Shown: one piece after another, positions 26,496 through 35,486 of the stretch
Numbering within the stretch: position 1 is the first letter of the stretch
How the letters are laid out: every line of letters starts with the position of its first letter
Source of the DNA: Streptomyces flavofungini
Lineage (GTDB): Bacteria; Actinomycetota; Actinomycetes; Streptomycetales; Streptomycetaceae
NCBI RefSeq assembly: GCF_014650815.1
Contig: NZ_BMVR01000002.1
Location: 558,001-622,000, forward strand
Reading direction: 5' to 3'
Length of the DNA: 64,000 nt
Notes under the pieces: generated by a model
Database searches by the model: none
Told to the model about the DNA's origin: nothing
What the model saw: only the letters and a program-made list of their open reading frames with translations
Translations under genes and position numbers: made by a program

Positions 26496-27911
26496 CTACG
26501 CGTTTCTCAGGTGTCGGCTGAGCGCCTCGAGGTCGGTCCAGGCATCCGGGCTCGTGCCGTCACTCAGGCGGTAGTGCAGAGCGGGGGCGGCGGTGAGACC
26601 GAGTGAGGTGGGCGGCTGCGGCAGGGGTGGGCGGCGGGCGTGGTCGAGGCCCACGGCTTGTACGTCTGCGGCGCCCAGCGTGAAGGAGACGGGGATGGGC
26701 GGGCCTTCGAGGTGGGCCGGAACTGTGAGGTCGTGGCGGGACCGGCGCAGGGTGATGAGCAGGGTGCTCAGACCGTGCTCGGACGCGAGGGCTCCGGCCA
26801 GCGTCTCCAGGGTGTCCAGGGGCGGGGACTCGTCGGCCGTGTATCCGAGAGTGAGCGAGGCCTCCTCCGCGACTCCGGACTTCGTTCGACTCACGCGCAG
26901 GCTCGCGATCGCGGGGCGGCCGGGGTGACCGACGGCCAGGAGGTGGCTCGGGGCCGGGGCGCGGTCGCGGGCCAGTGCGGTCAACTGGCGGCGCGACCAG
27001 GGCAGGTTGACGGGTTCGGCGGTACCCCAGCCCGCCGGGGCCGCGCCGGTGAGATGGTGCCAGGCGGTTTCGAGGGAACGGCCCAGGACGAGGTCGGAGT
27101 CGGGGGTGTGGTGAGTGCGTACGGAGAGGGTGAGCTGCTGTTCGGACGGGGGTGCGGGCGGTGTGAAGCCCTTGGCCGCCACGGTCTCGCCGTCGTCGTC
27201 GAGGGCGGGGGTGAAGGTGCCGTCCCGCCAGTGCAGTACGGCGCCGGACAGGCCGTCGTAGTAGCCGCCCTGGGGAGCCTGCACCACCCAGCGGTTCGGC
27301 GGGCCGGTCAGGGCGGTGCGCAGAGACAGGCTCAGGCGGGAGCGGGACGGGGTGACGATGTGCAGTGCTCTGCCCGCGTCCGCCGTGGCACGCAGGACTT
27401 CGGAGAGCCAGGCCGTCAGGGCGACGACCGGGCGGTCGGCCAGGACGACGGCGGTGGAGTCGGTGAGGATGTCGACGGCGGGCAGGGCGCCTTCGGGCTC
27501 GGGACCGGCCTCCTCGCCGGTCGGCCCTTCGGCTGTGTGGACGACACCGACGGTCGCGGCCTCCGGCGGCCACGTGGTGCCGCCGAGCAGCAGGGTGAGG
27601 CGGCCGCAGAACGATCCGGCGAGGTCCGCCGCCTCGGCGACAGCGGTGGACGCACGGACCTCCGTCCACCAGAACGGCACGTCGGGCGCCTCGACTTGGG
27701 AATCGAGCAGGCGCTGGGCCTCTCCCGGCGTCTGGACGAGCACGGGTGCCTCGACGGAGACCAGGGGGCGGCCGTCCGGCGTGCGCAGCTGGACGACGGC
27801 CCCTTCGGCCAGGGAGTGGACGCTGAGCTCGGGCCCGCCCGCGTGCAGACCGGCCAGCAGGGCCATGGCGTCGGGCATCTCGGGCGTGAGGGCGATGACG
27901 TCCTTGGTCAC
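26496..27911 (-). CDS. T7SS-associated protein, DUF6177-like
   Basis: The 471-residue soluble protein matches, from memory, the DUF6177 proteins encoded next to EccC in Streptomyces. It has no signal peptide or membrane segment. Visible features are ALTPEMPDAMALLAGL at the N-terminus, PFWWTEVRASTAVAEAADL, and a C-terminal RYLSDGTSPDAW-like end. Its start overlaps the eccC stop by 4 nt (ATGA), so it is translated with the secretion ATPase and is probably a cytosolic accessory such as a chaperone or recognition factor. That role is inference only. Confidence 0.7.
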   Translation of the reverse strand: MTKDVIALTPEMPDAMALLAGLHAGGPELSVHSLAEGAVVQLRTPDGRPLVSVEAPVLVQTPGEAQRLLDSQVEAPDVPFWWTEVRASTAVAEAADLAGSFCGRLTLLLGGTTWPPEAATVGVVHTAEGPTGEEAGPEPEGALPAVDILTDSTAVVLADRPVVALTAWLSEVLRATADAGRALHIVTPSRSRLSLSLRTALTGPPNRWVVQAPQGGYYDGLSGAVLHWRDGTFTPALDDDGETVAAKGFTPPAPPSEQQLTLSVRTHHTPDSDLVLGRSLETAWHHLTGAAPAGWGTAEPVNLPWSRRQLTALARDRAPAPSHLLAVGHPGRPAIASLRVSRTKSGVAEEASLTLGYTADESPPLDTLETLAGALASEHGLSTLLITLRRSRHDLTVPAHLEGPPIPVSFTLGAADVQAVGLDHARRPPLPQPPTSLGLTAAPALHYRLSDGTSPDAWTDLEALSRHLRNA

Positions 27912-30900
27912 AGGTGCTTCGTCGCTTCCGGTTCGTCGTCGGAGGATTTCGTGTCGGCGGCTTCGGGGGCTTCGGCCTCGTGGGCCAGGGCCGTCTGGAT
28001 CAGCCGGTGGGGGCGGCCGCGGCGGACGAGGGTGCCTCTGCCCGGGGGCTGAGGGGAGGCGTACAAGCCCGGGAAGAGCTGGCCTTCGCTGCGGTCGCCG
28101 GTCATCAGGAGGGTGGTGGTGCCGGTCTCTCGGAGGGTGGTGAGGAACGGCTCGTACAGGGCGCGGGCGGATCCCGCGGTGCGGCGGGCGACGACGAAGT
28201 GCAGGCCTATGTCCTGGGCGGAGGAGATGTAGGGGAGGAAGGGGGTCAGGGGCTGCTGGCCCGCAGTGGTGAGGATGTCGTAGTCGTCGATGAGGATGAC
28301 GATGCGCGGTCCGGTGAAGGCGGGCTCGGTGCCGGTCGCGTCGGGGTCGGCGGTCTCCGGGAGGCGCTTGTCGAGTTCACCCGCGATGCCGGTGGCGAGA
28401 GCCGCCGCGAGCTTGGCGTTGTGGGCGTAGCCGCCTCGGTACGGCTCGGGGACGACGCCGCGCAGGCCGCGGCGCGGGTCGAAGACGCCGAAGACGAGTT
28501 CGTCGTCGCCGTGGCGGGCGGCGAGCTGGTCGACGATCAGTGTCAGCAGGTTGGTCTTGCCGCACTCGTTGTCGCCGAGGATCAGGAGGTGCTGGTCCTG
28601 GCCGAACAGGTCGAGGTATTCCGGACAGAGGCTGTCCTGGTCGACGCCGAACGGAACCCGGTGCGGTTCAGCGTGGGCCGAGGGCAGACCGGTGGCGGGC
28701 AGGCGGGTGGGCAGGACGCGTACGGGCGGGGCGAGTTCGCCGTGCCAGGTGGCGGCGAGGGTGCGCGCCGTGCTGTCGAGGGCGGCGCCCAGGTCCTCGG
28801 GGCTCGGCAGCCCGTCGGTGCGCGGCAGTGCGGTCTGCGCGAACAGCTTGCCGTCGGTCAGGACACGTCCCGGGGTGTCCGCGGTGAACGTCTCGGCGAG
28901 CTTGCGGTCGACCGTGGAGTCGGACGGATCGTTCAGGCGCAGCTCCACCCGCGTGCCGAACATCGACTGGGTGGCGATGCGCACGTCGTTCCAGCGCAGC
29001 ATTCCGGCGACGACGTGGATGCCGTAACCGCCGCCGCGCTTGAGGAGTTCGGCGATCCGCTCGTCCAGCTCGTCGAACTCCTCGCGCAGCGAGCCGAAGC
29101 CGTCGACGAGCAACACGATGTCGGTGGCGCCGAGCTCGGGGAGGCCGCCTGCGGCCCGCAACTGCCGCAGTTGGTCCAGGGAGTCGATGCCGTGCTCGCG
29201 GCACAGTTCCTCGCGCAGGGCGAGCTGGGCGGTCACCTCGGCGACCGTGCGGGCGAGCCGCTCGTGGTCGGCCCGCGACGCGACCCCGCCCACATGCGGC
29301 AGCCCGGCCAGCGCCGACAGGCCGCCGCCGACGAGGTCGAGGCCGTACACGGCGACCTCGTCGGGGGTGTGGGTGAGCGCCAGGGACAGGGTGAGCGTGC
29401 GCAGCAGCGTCGTCTTGCCGGACTGGGGGCCGCCGATGACGGCCACGTGCCCGCCGGCCACGTTCAGGTCGAGCGTCCACAGCCCCTGCCACTGCTGGGC
29501 CGGGTCGTCCAGGACGCCAAGGGGCACGTTCAGGCGCCCGGGGGCGCGGGTGAAGTGCAGGCCGCGTTCGGAGACCCGCAGGGGGCCCGCCGCGGCGTCG
29601 AGGGTGACGGCGTCCGGGAGCGGCGGCAGCCAGATGCGGCGTACCGGCGGGGCGGCGGTGGCGAGCTGGGCGACCACGGTGGACATCACGGTCGGCCCGG
29701 TCTCGCGCTCGCGCGCCGGTGCGGAGTCCTGCGGGCGGTCGGCGGCGCTGGGGTTCGGGTCCGGGTTGTACGCCGGGTACGTCCAGGCGAGCGGCCCGCT
29801 CTCGTCGGACCGGTCGGCCGTCGGCCCCCGGTGGGCCCCGGAGACGTACCCCGCCTTGAAGCGCGTGTACGTGGACGTGTCCACCTTCAGATAGCCGAAG
29901 CCGGGCAGCGGCGGCAGCTGGAAGGCGTCGACCGTGTCGAGGACGGTCCGTGACTCGTCGGCGGAGAACGTGCGCAGGCCGAGCCGGTAGGACAGATACG
30001 TCTCCAGGCCCTTCAGCTTGCCGGACTCGACGCGCTGGCTGGACAGCAGCAGGTGCACGCCGATGGAGCGGCCGATCCGGCCGATCGACAGGAACAGGTC
30101 GATGAAGTCCGGCTTGGCGGTGATGAGTTCACCGAACTCGTCGATGACGACGAACAGGTGCGGCAGCGGTTCGAGGCCGAGGTCGGGCCGCCGTTCCCGC
30201 AGGGCGGCGTAGTGCCCGACGTCGGCGACGTTGCCCGCGTCCTTGAGGACCTGCTGGCGACGCTTGATCTCGCCCGCGAGGCTGGTGTGGACGCGCTCGA
30301 CGAGGTCGGCCTGGTTCTCCAGGTTGGTGATGACACCGGCGACGTGCGGCAGTTCCGTGAAGGGCGCGAAGGTCGCGCCGCCCTTGTAGTCGACGAGGAC
30401 CATCGCGAGGTCCTCGGGCGAGTGCGTGGCGGTGAGCGCCAGGACGAGGGTCCGAAGGAGTTCGCTCTTGCCGGAGCCGGTCGCGCCCACGCACAGCCCG
30501 TGCGGGCCCATGCCCAGCTCGGCCGACTCCTTCAGGTCGAGCAGCACCGGCTCGTGCCGGTCGTCGAGCCCGATCGGCACCCGCAGGAAGTCCCGCTCGG
30601 TGCGCGGCGCCCACAGTCGGTCCAGGTCCACCGCGGCCGGGTCGTCGATGCCGAGCAGCGCCGGGAAGTCGACGGGGCCGGACACCGGGGTGCCTTCGGC
30701 GGCGGACTCGGCGGAGAGGCGGAGGGACGCCAGCATGCGGGCGAGGCCTTCGGCGCCGGGGATGCTCACGTCGTCGGCGAGGCCGTGCACGACGGCGGCC
30801 TGCCCGGCGGTCGGCTGCGCACCGCCCGGGTGCGCGCCCTCCGACGAGGCGCCGCCCGCCCTCGACGCACGCAGGTCCTCGACGACGACCTGATCGCCCT

Positions 30901-32029
30901 CGACGGTGATCCGCACACTCACCTCGTCCGGCTCGTGGATCTGCCGTTCCAGCAGGTGCAGCACGGTCACGCCCATGTCGGCGAGCCCGACCGCGGTGTC
31001 CGGGCGCGGCAGTTCCTCGGCGTTCTCGCCATGCGTGTCACTGACCACGAGCAGCCGGTCGGTGAGCTGCAGCGCGTTCTTGTCGGACAGGCCGCGCCGC
31101 ACCTCGGCCGCGTACGAGGAGCGGCGGCGCAGGTCGGCGCCGCACAGCCGGGCGAGCTGCGCCACGTCCGGTGCGATGCGCCGGGCCGCGACCGGCCCTT
31201 CGTACGCCTCCGGGTCGGCCGTCGGGTCCTGCGCGTGCGGCAGCCACTTCGCCCACTCCCACTCCGGCAGCCGCTCCCCCGGCACGCCGAGCGCGATCCC
31301 CAGATCGTCCGGCGCGTGCGTCACGGCGGCCTGGACCAGCAAGGCGCGGGCCACGCGCAGCGTGCCCTCGCGATCCCCGATGACGCTCACGTTCCCCGCC
31401 CGGTCGAGGGGCACGGCCAGCGGGAAGTCGGGCGCCACGGCGAACCGCGCCTGCAGGGCACGCGCCTCGTTGAGCATGAACGGGTCGGGCGGCGTGAGCA
31501 CGCCGCTCCCGCTGTGCTGCCCGATCACCACTTCCTGTACGGGTACGTCGCCACAGCCCACCCGCACGGCGAGGAAGTCCGCGTCGGCGCGGCGGCGCTC
31601 CCAGAGCCGGGCCGGATCCCGTACGAGGTCGTACAGCGCCTGCGGCGGCGGATTCAGCAACCGCGCCCGCCGCCGCAACTCCCGCTCGGTCTCGCCGAGT
31701 TCGACGCGCTGCTCCTCCACGTACTCCAGATACCGCTCCCGCTGCGTACGCCGGGTGCGCTGCGCCTTGCCGCGCTGCGACCAGAACAGGGCGACGCCGC
31801 CGAGCAGCGCGAAGACCAGCACGATGGCGCCGAGGGCGGCGAACTGGCTGTTGCGGATGACGGTCATCATCACGACCGAGCCCATGACGCCGACCATCGG
31901 GAGCAGCGCGGTGGCGGCGTTGCCCATCTTGCCCTCGGGGAGGTTCGGGGGCGGTTCGATGGTGCGCCGGGCGGTGACGGCCGGGGGGCGGGTGGAGCGG
32001 GCGGGGCGATGTACGAGGCGGTGGGTCAT
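27908..32029 (-). CDS. eccC: EccC, T7SS FtsK/SpoIIIE-type ATPase
   Basis: The 1373-residue motor of type VII secretion has two N-terminal membrane helices (about 37-58 and 62-83). A degenerate proximal domain is followed by three tandem P-loop ATPase domains. The Walker A lysines are K521 (GATGSGKSE), K872 (GGPQSGKTT) and K1158 (GDNECGKTN). The first domain also has the FVVIDEFGELI Walker B and is usually the one essential for export; the latter two bind substrate signals in known systems. It is a fused EccCa-EccCb chain. It sits in one operon with EccD, the Esx proteins and the toxin, and overlaps the DUF6177-like gene by 4 nt. Confidence 0.95.
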   Translation of the reverse strand: MTHRLVHRPARSTRPPAVTARRTIEPPPNLPEGKMGNAATALLPMVGVMGSVVMMTVIRNSQFAALGAIVLVFALLGGVALFWSQRGKAQRTRRTQRERYLEYVEEQRVELGETERELRRRARLLNPPPQALYDLVRDPARLWERRRADADFLAVRVGCGDVPVQEVVIGQHSGSGVLTPPDPFMLNEARALQARFAVAPDFPLAVPLDRAGNVSVIGDREGTLRVARALLVQAAVTHAPDDLGIALGVPGERLPEWEWAKWLPHAQDPTADPEAYEGPVAARRIAPDVAQLARLCGADLRRRSSYAAEVRRGLSDKNALQLTDRLLVVSDTHGENAEELPRPDTAVGLADMGVTVLHLLERQIHEPDEVSVRITVEGDQVVVEDLRASRAGGASSEGAHPGGAQPTAGQAAVVHGLADDVSIPGAEGLARMLASLRLSAESAAEGTPVSGPVDFPALLGIDDPAAVDLDRLWAPRTERDFLRVPIGLDDRHEPVLLDLKESAELGMGPHGLCVGATGSGKSELLRTLVLALTATHSPEDLAMVLVDYKGGATFAPFTELPHVAGVITNLENQADLVERVHTSLAGEIKRRQQVLKDAGNVADVGHYAALRERRPDLGLEPLPHLFVVIDEFGELITAKPDFIDLFLSIGRIGRSIGVHLLLSSQRVESGKLKGLETYLSYRLGLRTFSADESRTVLDTVDAFQLPPLPGFGYLKVDTSTYTRFKAGYVSGAHRGPTADRSDESGPLAWTYPAYNPDPNPSAADRPQDSAPARERETGPTVMSTVVAQLATAAPPVRRIWLPPLPDAVTLDAAAGPLRVSERGLHFTRAPGRLNVPLGVLDDPAQQWQGLWTLDLNVAGGHVAVIGGPQSGKTTLLRTLTLSLALTHTPDEVAVYGLDLVGGGLSALAGLPHVGGVASRADHERLARTVAEVTAQLALREELCREHGIDSLDQLRQLRAAGGLPELGATDIVLLVDGFGSLREEFDELDERIAELLKRGGGYGIHVVAGMLRWNDVRIATQSMFGTRVELRLNDPSDSTVDRKLAETFTADTPGRVLTDGKLFAQTALPRTDGLPSPEDLGAALDSTARTLAATWHGELAPPVRVLPTRLPATGLPSAHAEPHRVPFGVDQDSLCPEYLDLFGQDQHLLILGDNECGKTNLLTLIVDQLAARHGDDELVFGVFDPRRGLRGVVPEPYRGGYAHNAKLAAALATGIAGELDKRLPETADPDATGTEPAFTGPRIVILIDDYDILTTAGQQPLTPFLPYISSAQDIGLHFVVARRTAGSARALYEPFLTTLRETGTTTLLMTGDRSEGQLFPGLYASPQPPGRGTLVRRGRPHRLIQTALAHEAEAPEAADTKSSDDEPEATKHL

Positions 32030-32048
32030 CGGGTCCTCACTGCGTGAC

Positions 32049-33275
32049 TCACCGCACCCGCACCGCGCGCCGCATCGCCTCGGCGGCGAGGTGGACGGCG
32101 GCGTCGCGGGCGGCCTGGCCGAGGTGAGTGCCGCGGACGGGGCCGCCCTGGGCGAGATGGCGGTCGTACGCGACGGGCACCACGGCCACGCCGGTCTCCC
32201 GCAGGTGTGCGGCGGCGGTCTTCAAGTCGAGTGTCATGTCGGGTGAGTTGGCGGTGAGGGCGACGACGGTGGTGGCGAGCGCGGAGTGCGGCAGCTGGGC
32301 CAGCCAGTCCAGGACGAGGCGGGTGCCGTTGACGCCCTCCACGGTCATGGGGGCGACGACGACTCGGGCGTGGGCGGTGTCCATCGCGGTGCGGGCCACC
32401 TCGCCGGGCAGCGTCTCGCAGTCGACGACGGTCACCGCGAAGTAGCGGCGCAGGGCGAGGGTCACGGTGCGGTACGTGGGTACGTCCAGGGGGGCGCCGA
32501 CGCGGCCCTGGCTGGCGGGCAGGAGCCAGCCTCCGTCCGGCACCGGCACCAAGTAGCCCGTGATGTCCGTCAATTGCATCGTCGGCGTCAGGATCCGCGC
32601 GAGGTCCGCGCAGGACCAGCGCACCGAATCGGCGCCGAGGCGCACCGGCAGCGTGCCGAGCGCGGCGTCGGCCTCTAGAGCGAGGACCGGGTCGTGCCGG
32701 TAGTGGTGGAACGTACGGCTCAGGAGTGCGGCGACGGTGGTCTTGCCGACTCCGCCCCGGATCGACGTCACTGCGATGACCCGGCCGGTGGTGACGGGCT
32801 GCTGCACCTCACGTGCGATGCGGCTCTCCTCCGCCACGTCCTGCGACGCGGAGGAGACGAGCTTGCGCAGGGAGCGGGTGGTGCGGCGGGGAAGGGGGTC
32901 GCCGTGCTGGGGGCGGCCCAGGGCGAGGGCCAGGCGGGGGTCGGCTGTGGGGGTGGATTCGGGGGTGGGGGGCGCTCCGCGGAGGGAGGTGGGTGGGGTG
33001 GCCCTGGGTGTGGCGGGGGTGGGTCCGGGTGTGGACTGGGGAGTGGGCTCGGCTGCGGGCATGCCGCTCACGGGCGGGGCAGCGGCGGGGGCGGCGGGCC
33101 GGGCAGGGGCGGGCGCGGAGGCAGGGGCAGGCGTCGGGGCGACGGTCGGGGCGGCGGCTGATGGCGAGACGAAGGCCCCGCCCGCAGTCGTAGTCGTAGT
33201 CGCCCCCGCCCCCGCACCCGCACCCGCACCCAACTCCCGCAGCAAGTCCCGCTGCCAGTCCCTCGCCTCAGTCAT
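32049..33275 (-). CDS. SCO5717-family MinD-like ATPase of the T7SS locus
   Basis: The 408-residue protein starts MTEARDWQRDLLRELGAGAG. A long Ala/Pro/Thr disordered segment (about 18-150) is followed by a MinD/ParA-type ATPase domain. The P-loop is SIRGGVGKTTVA, with arginine at the usual first lysine position of KGGVGKT, and VTVVDCETLPGEVA follows. It resembles the SCO5717 growth-regulating ATPase at the homologous locus of S. coelicolor and the EspI-like proteins of mycobacterial ESX clusters. Both are thought to regulate secretion, so it is probably a regulator and not a pump component. It lies between eccD and eccC. Confidence 0.85.
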   Translation of the reverse strand: MTEARDWQRDLLRELGAGAGAGAGATTTTTAGGAFVSPSAAAPTVAPTPAPASAPAPARPAAPAAAPPVSGMPAAEPTPQSTPGPTPATPRATPPTSLRGAPPTPESTPTADPRLALALGRPQHGDPLPRRTTRSLRKLVSSASQDVAEESRIAREVQQPVTTGRVIAVTSIRGGVGKTTVAALLSRTFHHYRHDPVLALEADAALGTLPVRLGADSVRWSCADLARILTPTMQLTDITGYLVPVPDGGWLLPASQGRVGAPLDVPTYRTVTLALRRYFAVTVVDCETLPGEVARTAMDTAHARVVVAPMTVEGVNGTRLVLDWLAQLPHSALATTVVALTANSPDMTLDLKTAAAHLRETGVAVVPVAYDRHLAQGGPVRGTHLGQAARDAAVHLAAEAMRRAVRVR

Positions 33276-33289
33276 GTCGTCCCGCACCC

Positions 33290-34639
33290 TTACGCGAAGG
33301 TGTCGAGGAGTCGCCCGTACACCCCGAACACCCCGAGCGCCAACGGAATCAGGGCGATGGCGCCCAGCGACTCCAGCGTGTCCCCGACCCTGCGCAGCCG
33401 CACCCGCACGTGTTCGGCGGGCCGCATGGCGAGTACGAGGAGCGGGACGAGGGCGAGTACGACGAGCAGCGTCAACGGCCCGCCCGCGGTCCCGGACTCG
33501 CCGAGCCACACCCACACGAGCCGCCCCACGACGGCCGCCGCGGCCGCGAGCAGGGCGACCACCTCGACGATGAGCGGAAACGCCCGCGCGCGCAGGGCCA
33601 TGACCAGAGCTGCCGCCCCCGTGAGAAGCACCGACCACACGGACACGGCACGCAGGGCGAGCACTCCGGCGGCCCCCGCGGACACGGCGAACGCCACCGT
33701 GGTGAGCACGAGCCCACGGTGGGTGGCCGCGAGGGCGCTCCCCACGTCGTACCGACTGACCGACGCCCCACCCGACCGCCGGTCGTCGAGCCCGGAAAGC
33801 CCCGAAGCCATCAGAGCGAGCCGCGGCAGCACACCGAGAGCGACGACCGACACAACAACAAGCACGGCGCCCACACGGTCGACGTGCCCGCCGCCCTGAA
33901 TCCCGAGAACGGCCTCCCACACGACAGCGCACCCGGCGAGGGCACCACCACCAACGACCCCGCCCCGCCCCAACGGCGTGAACCACCCGAGCAGCAACAA
34001 CGCAGCAACAAGAACGCAGACGACACTCGCAAGCCGCGCGCCCCCGGACCACCCGTGCGCGCCCCCGAGCGTCCAGGCCCCGAAGACCCCGAGCACCGCC
34101 GCGGCCCCGATGAGCGTGGCGGCGAGACCGTGCCGCCGAGCCCGCCCGAAAACCGCACCGCCGACCGCGGCCACGGCACTGACGCCCAACAGCCCCGCCC
34201 CCACCCGAGAGGCATCGAACTCCTCCCGAGCAAGCACCGCAGCGACGAGAGCCCAAGCCCCCACAGCAACCCCACACACCACACGCCGGGCCCCGGCCCC
34301 CCACCGCCAGGCCCGCACGTCCAGATCCCCGGCGGCCTCATCGGTGACGTCGTGCACGACGGGCGCGGAAGGCGCATCTTCAGCCCGCACGAGCCGCAAC
34401 ACAGCCCCATCAGCGACACCGGCCGACTCCAGCGTGCTGTCCTGCGCCAGCGCGGACCCGTCAGCCGCCACGAGATACCGCAGTTCGGGCCGCGCCCCCA
34501 CCTGATCGTCGAGCAGCCGCATCACCTCGGGCAACAACAGCCCGACCGGCTCCTGAGAAGGCAGTACGAGATCCACTCGCCGCCGCTCCCCCACCAAGGT
34601 CACCCGGCTCAACGCCACTCGTCCCTGGCTACGGCTCAT
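33290..34639 (-). CDS. eccD: EccD, T7SS integral membrane protein
   Basis: EccD of about 449 residues forms the channel-like membrane core of type VII secretion. The first 90 residues form the ubiquitin-like domain (VTLVGERRRVDLVLPSQEPVG, LRYLVAADGSAL). About eleven hydrophobic helices follow, beginning at RRVVCGVAVGAWALVAAVLA and ending with AIALIPLALGVFGVYG. The ATG at 34639 (MSRSQGRVAL) is favoured; a GTG six codons upstream is the alternative. It lies in an operon with the ATPases encoded downstream. EccB and EccE partners were not found in this window. Confidence 0.9.
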   Translation of the reverse strand: MSRSQGRVALSRVTLVGERRRVDLVLPSQEPVGLLLPEVMRLLDDQVGARPELRYLVAADGSALAQDSTLESAGVADGAVLRLVRAEDAPSAPVVHDVTDEAAGDLDVRAWRWGAGARRVVCGVAVGAWALVAAVLAREEFDASRVGAGLLGVSAVAAVGGAVFGRARRHGLAATLIGAAAVLGVFGAWTLGGAHGWSGGARLASVVCVLVAALLLLGWFTPLGRGGVVGGGALAGCAVVWEAVLGIQGGGHVDRVGAVLVVVSVVALGVLPRLALMASGLSGLDDRRSGGASVSRYDVGSALAATHRGLVLTTVAFAVSAGAAGVLALRAVSVWSVLLTGAAALVMALRARAFPLIVEVVALLAAAAAVVGRLVWVWLGESGTAGGPLTLLVVLALVPLLVLAMRPAEHVRVRLRRVGDTLESLGAIALIPLALGVFGVYGRLLDTFA

Positions 34640-34670
34640 TGCCCCCGCAGATATCACAAGTTCGAACCTA

Positions 34671-34967
34671 TCACCGAGAAGAAGCGGACACGGAGGGCGA
34701 TTCAGACACGTCAGGCGGCGAAGAAGTACGTGTGACGGAACTCGCCCCGCCCGGCTTCTCCTTCATGACCCGATGAGAAATGAACGACCACCCCACGCAC
34801 CCCGCACACAACACAGCAGCGATCACAATCCCACCGACAAACTTCCCCAACCGCTCATCCCACCCACGCCGCTGCCGCGCCCCACCGAACACCACGGCAT
34901 CCCGAAGCCGCCGCCGCCGAACGGCCACCGACTCCAAGAGCTGGCTGTCGTAATCCTGCGCTGCCAC
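34671..34967 (-). CDS. Small single-pass membrane protein of the T7SS locus
   Basis: The 98-residue protein has a basic N-terminus (VRRRRLRDAVVFGGARQRRGWDERL), one membrane helix (about 46-64, GGIVIAAVLCAGCVGWSFI) and a Ser/Pro-rich outside tail. VLCAGC resembles a lipobox but lies within the helix after a 50-residue N-region, so lipidation is unlikely. It precedes eccD by 31 bp in the same operon and probably is a small accessory subunit. No family name is known to me. Confidence 0.75.
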   Translation of the reverse strand: MAAQDYDSQLLESVAVRRRRLRDAVVFGGARQRRGWDERLGKFVGGIVIAAVLCAGCVGWSFISHRVMKEKPGGASSVTRTSSPPDVSESPSVSASSR

Positions 34968-35111
34968 TCGCTACCTTCCTCGCGCTGTCCATGGTTTCAC
35001 AGAGACGCCTCCACGTGGAGGGCAAGCCACCGACAGCAACGGCAAGTTGGCACGCCAACGCCCTCCATCATGACCAGATTTGATGCGAGCCGTCGTGCAA
35101 CGCCGTCTTCA

Positions 35112-35486
35112 CTATGCGTCCCCGAGATGCCAATTCCGGGTCGGTCGGCCATGTTCATCCCACTGGGACTCCTCACGCAGAGTCAGGCCGTCTTCATCAA
35201 AGACCTTCCTTGACGCCAGCACGCCATTGGCGTGCCACTCCTTGAATTCTCCGCAAGGAAAACCCCTCCGCACAGCCCCCTCAGAGCGGAGAGTCCCGTC
35301 CTCGTACCACTCGCGCGACAAGCCATCCTGCAGCCCGTCGACATAAACATCCAGACTAATGACCTTCTCACCGAAGTACTCCGCCACTTCCCCAGTAAAC
35401 GGGACTCCACGGTAGAGCAGGCGCTGAGCCGCATCCATGTCTACGTCCGGGTCATCAATGTCAATTCGCTTGGCAAGGTTGTTCAT
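35112..35486 (-). CDS. YwqK-family (MORN-like repeat) immunity protein
   Basis: The 124-residue cytosolic protein has three to four MORN-like repeats: GVPFTGEVAEYFG, YVDGLQDGLSREWYEDGTLRS, GFPCGEFKEWHANGVLASR and LREESQWDEHGRPTR. This is the architecture of YwqK-type antitoxins, which in polymorphic toxin systems neutralise YwqJ-type deaminases. The ATG overlaps the toxin stop codon (ATGA at 35486-35483), coupling its translation to the toxin. A TTG three codons upstream is the alternative start. The gene is visibly AT-richer than eccD and eccC, fitting horizontal exchange of toxin tip plus immunity gene. Confidence 0.85.
   Translation of the reverse strand: MNNLAKRIDIDDPDVDMDAAQRLLYRGVPFTGEVAEYFGEKVISLDVYVDGLQDGLSREWYEDGTLRSEGAVRRGFPCGEFKEWHANGVLASRKVFDEDGLTLREESQWDEHGRPTRNWHLGDA

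Noticed and set aside
33290..34657. eccD starting at GTG 34657
   Set aside because: A weak ribosome binding site and non-conserved residues precede the ATG at 34639, which starts directly before the ubiquitin-like domain.
34671..34967. Lipoprotein call for the small T7SS membrane protein (VLCAGC)
   Set aside because: The cysteine lies inside the membrane helix after a 50-residue charged N-region, which does not fit a lipoprotein signal peptide.
35344..35346. TTA codon in the immunity gene
   Set aside because: The trinucleotide is out of frame with the gene starting at 35486.
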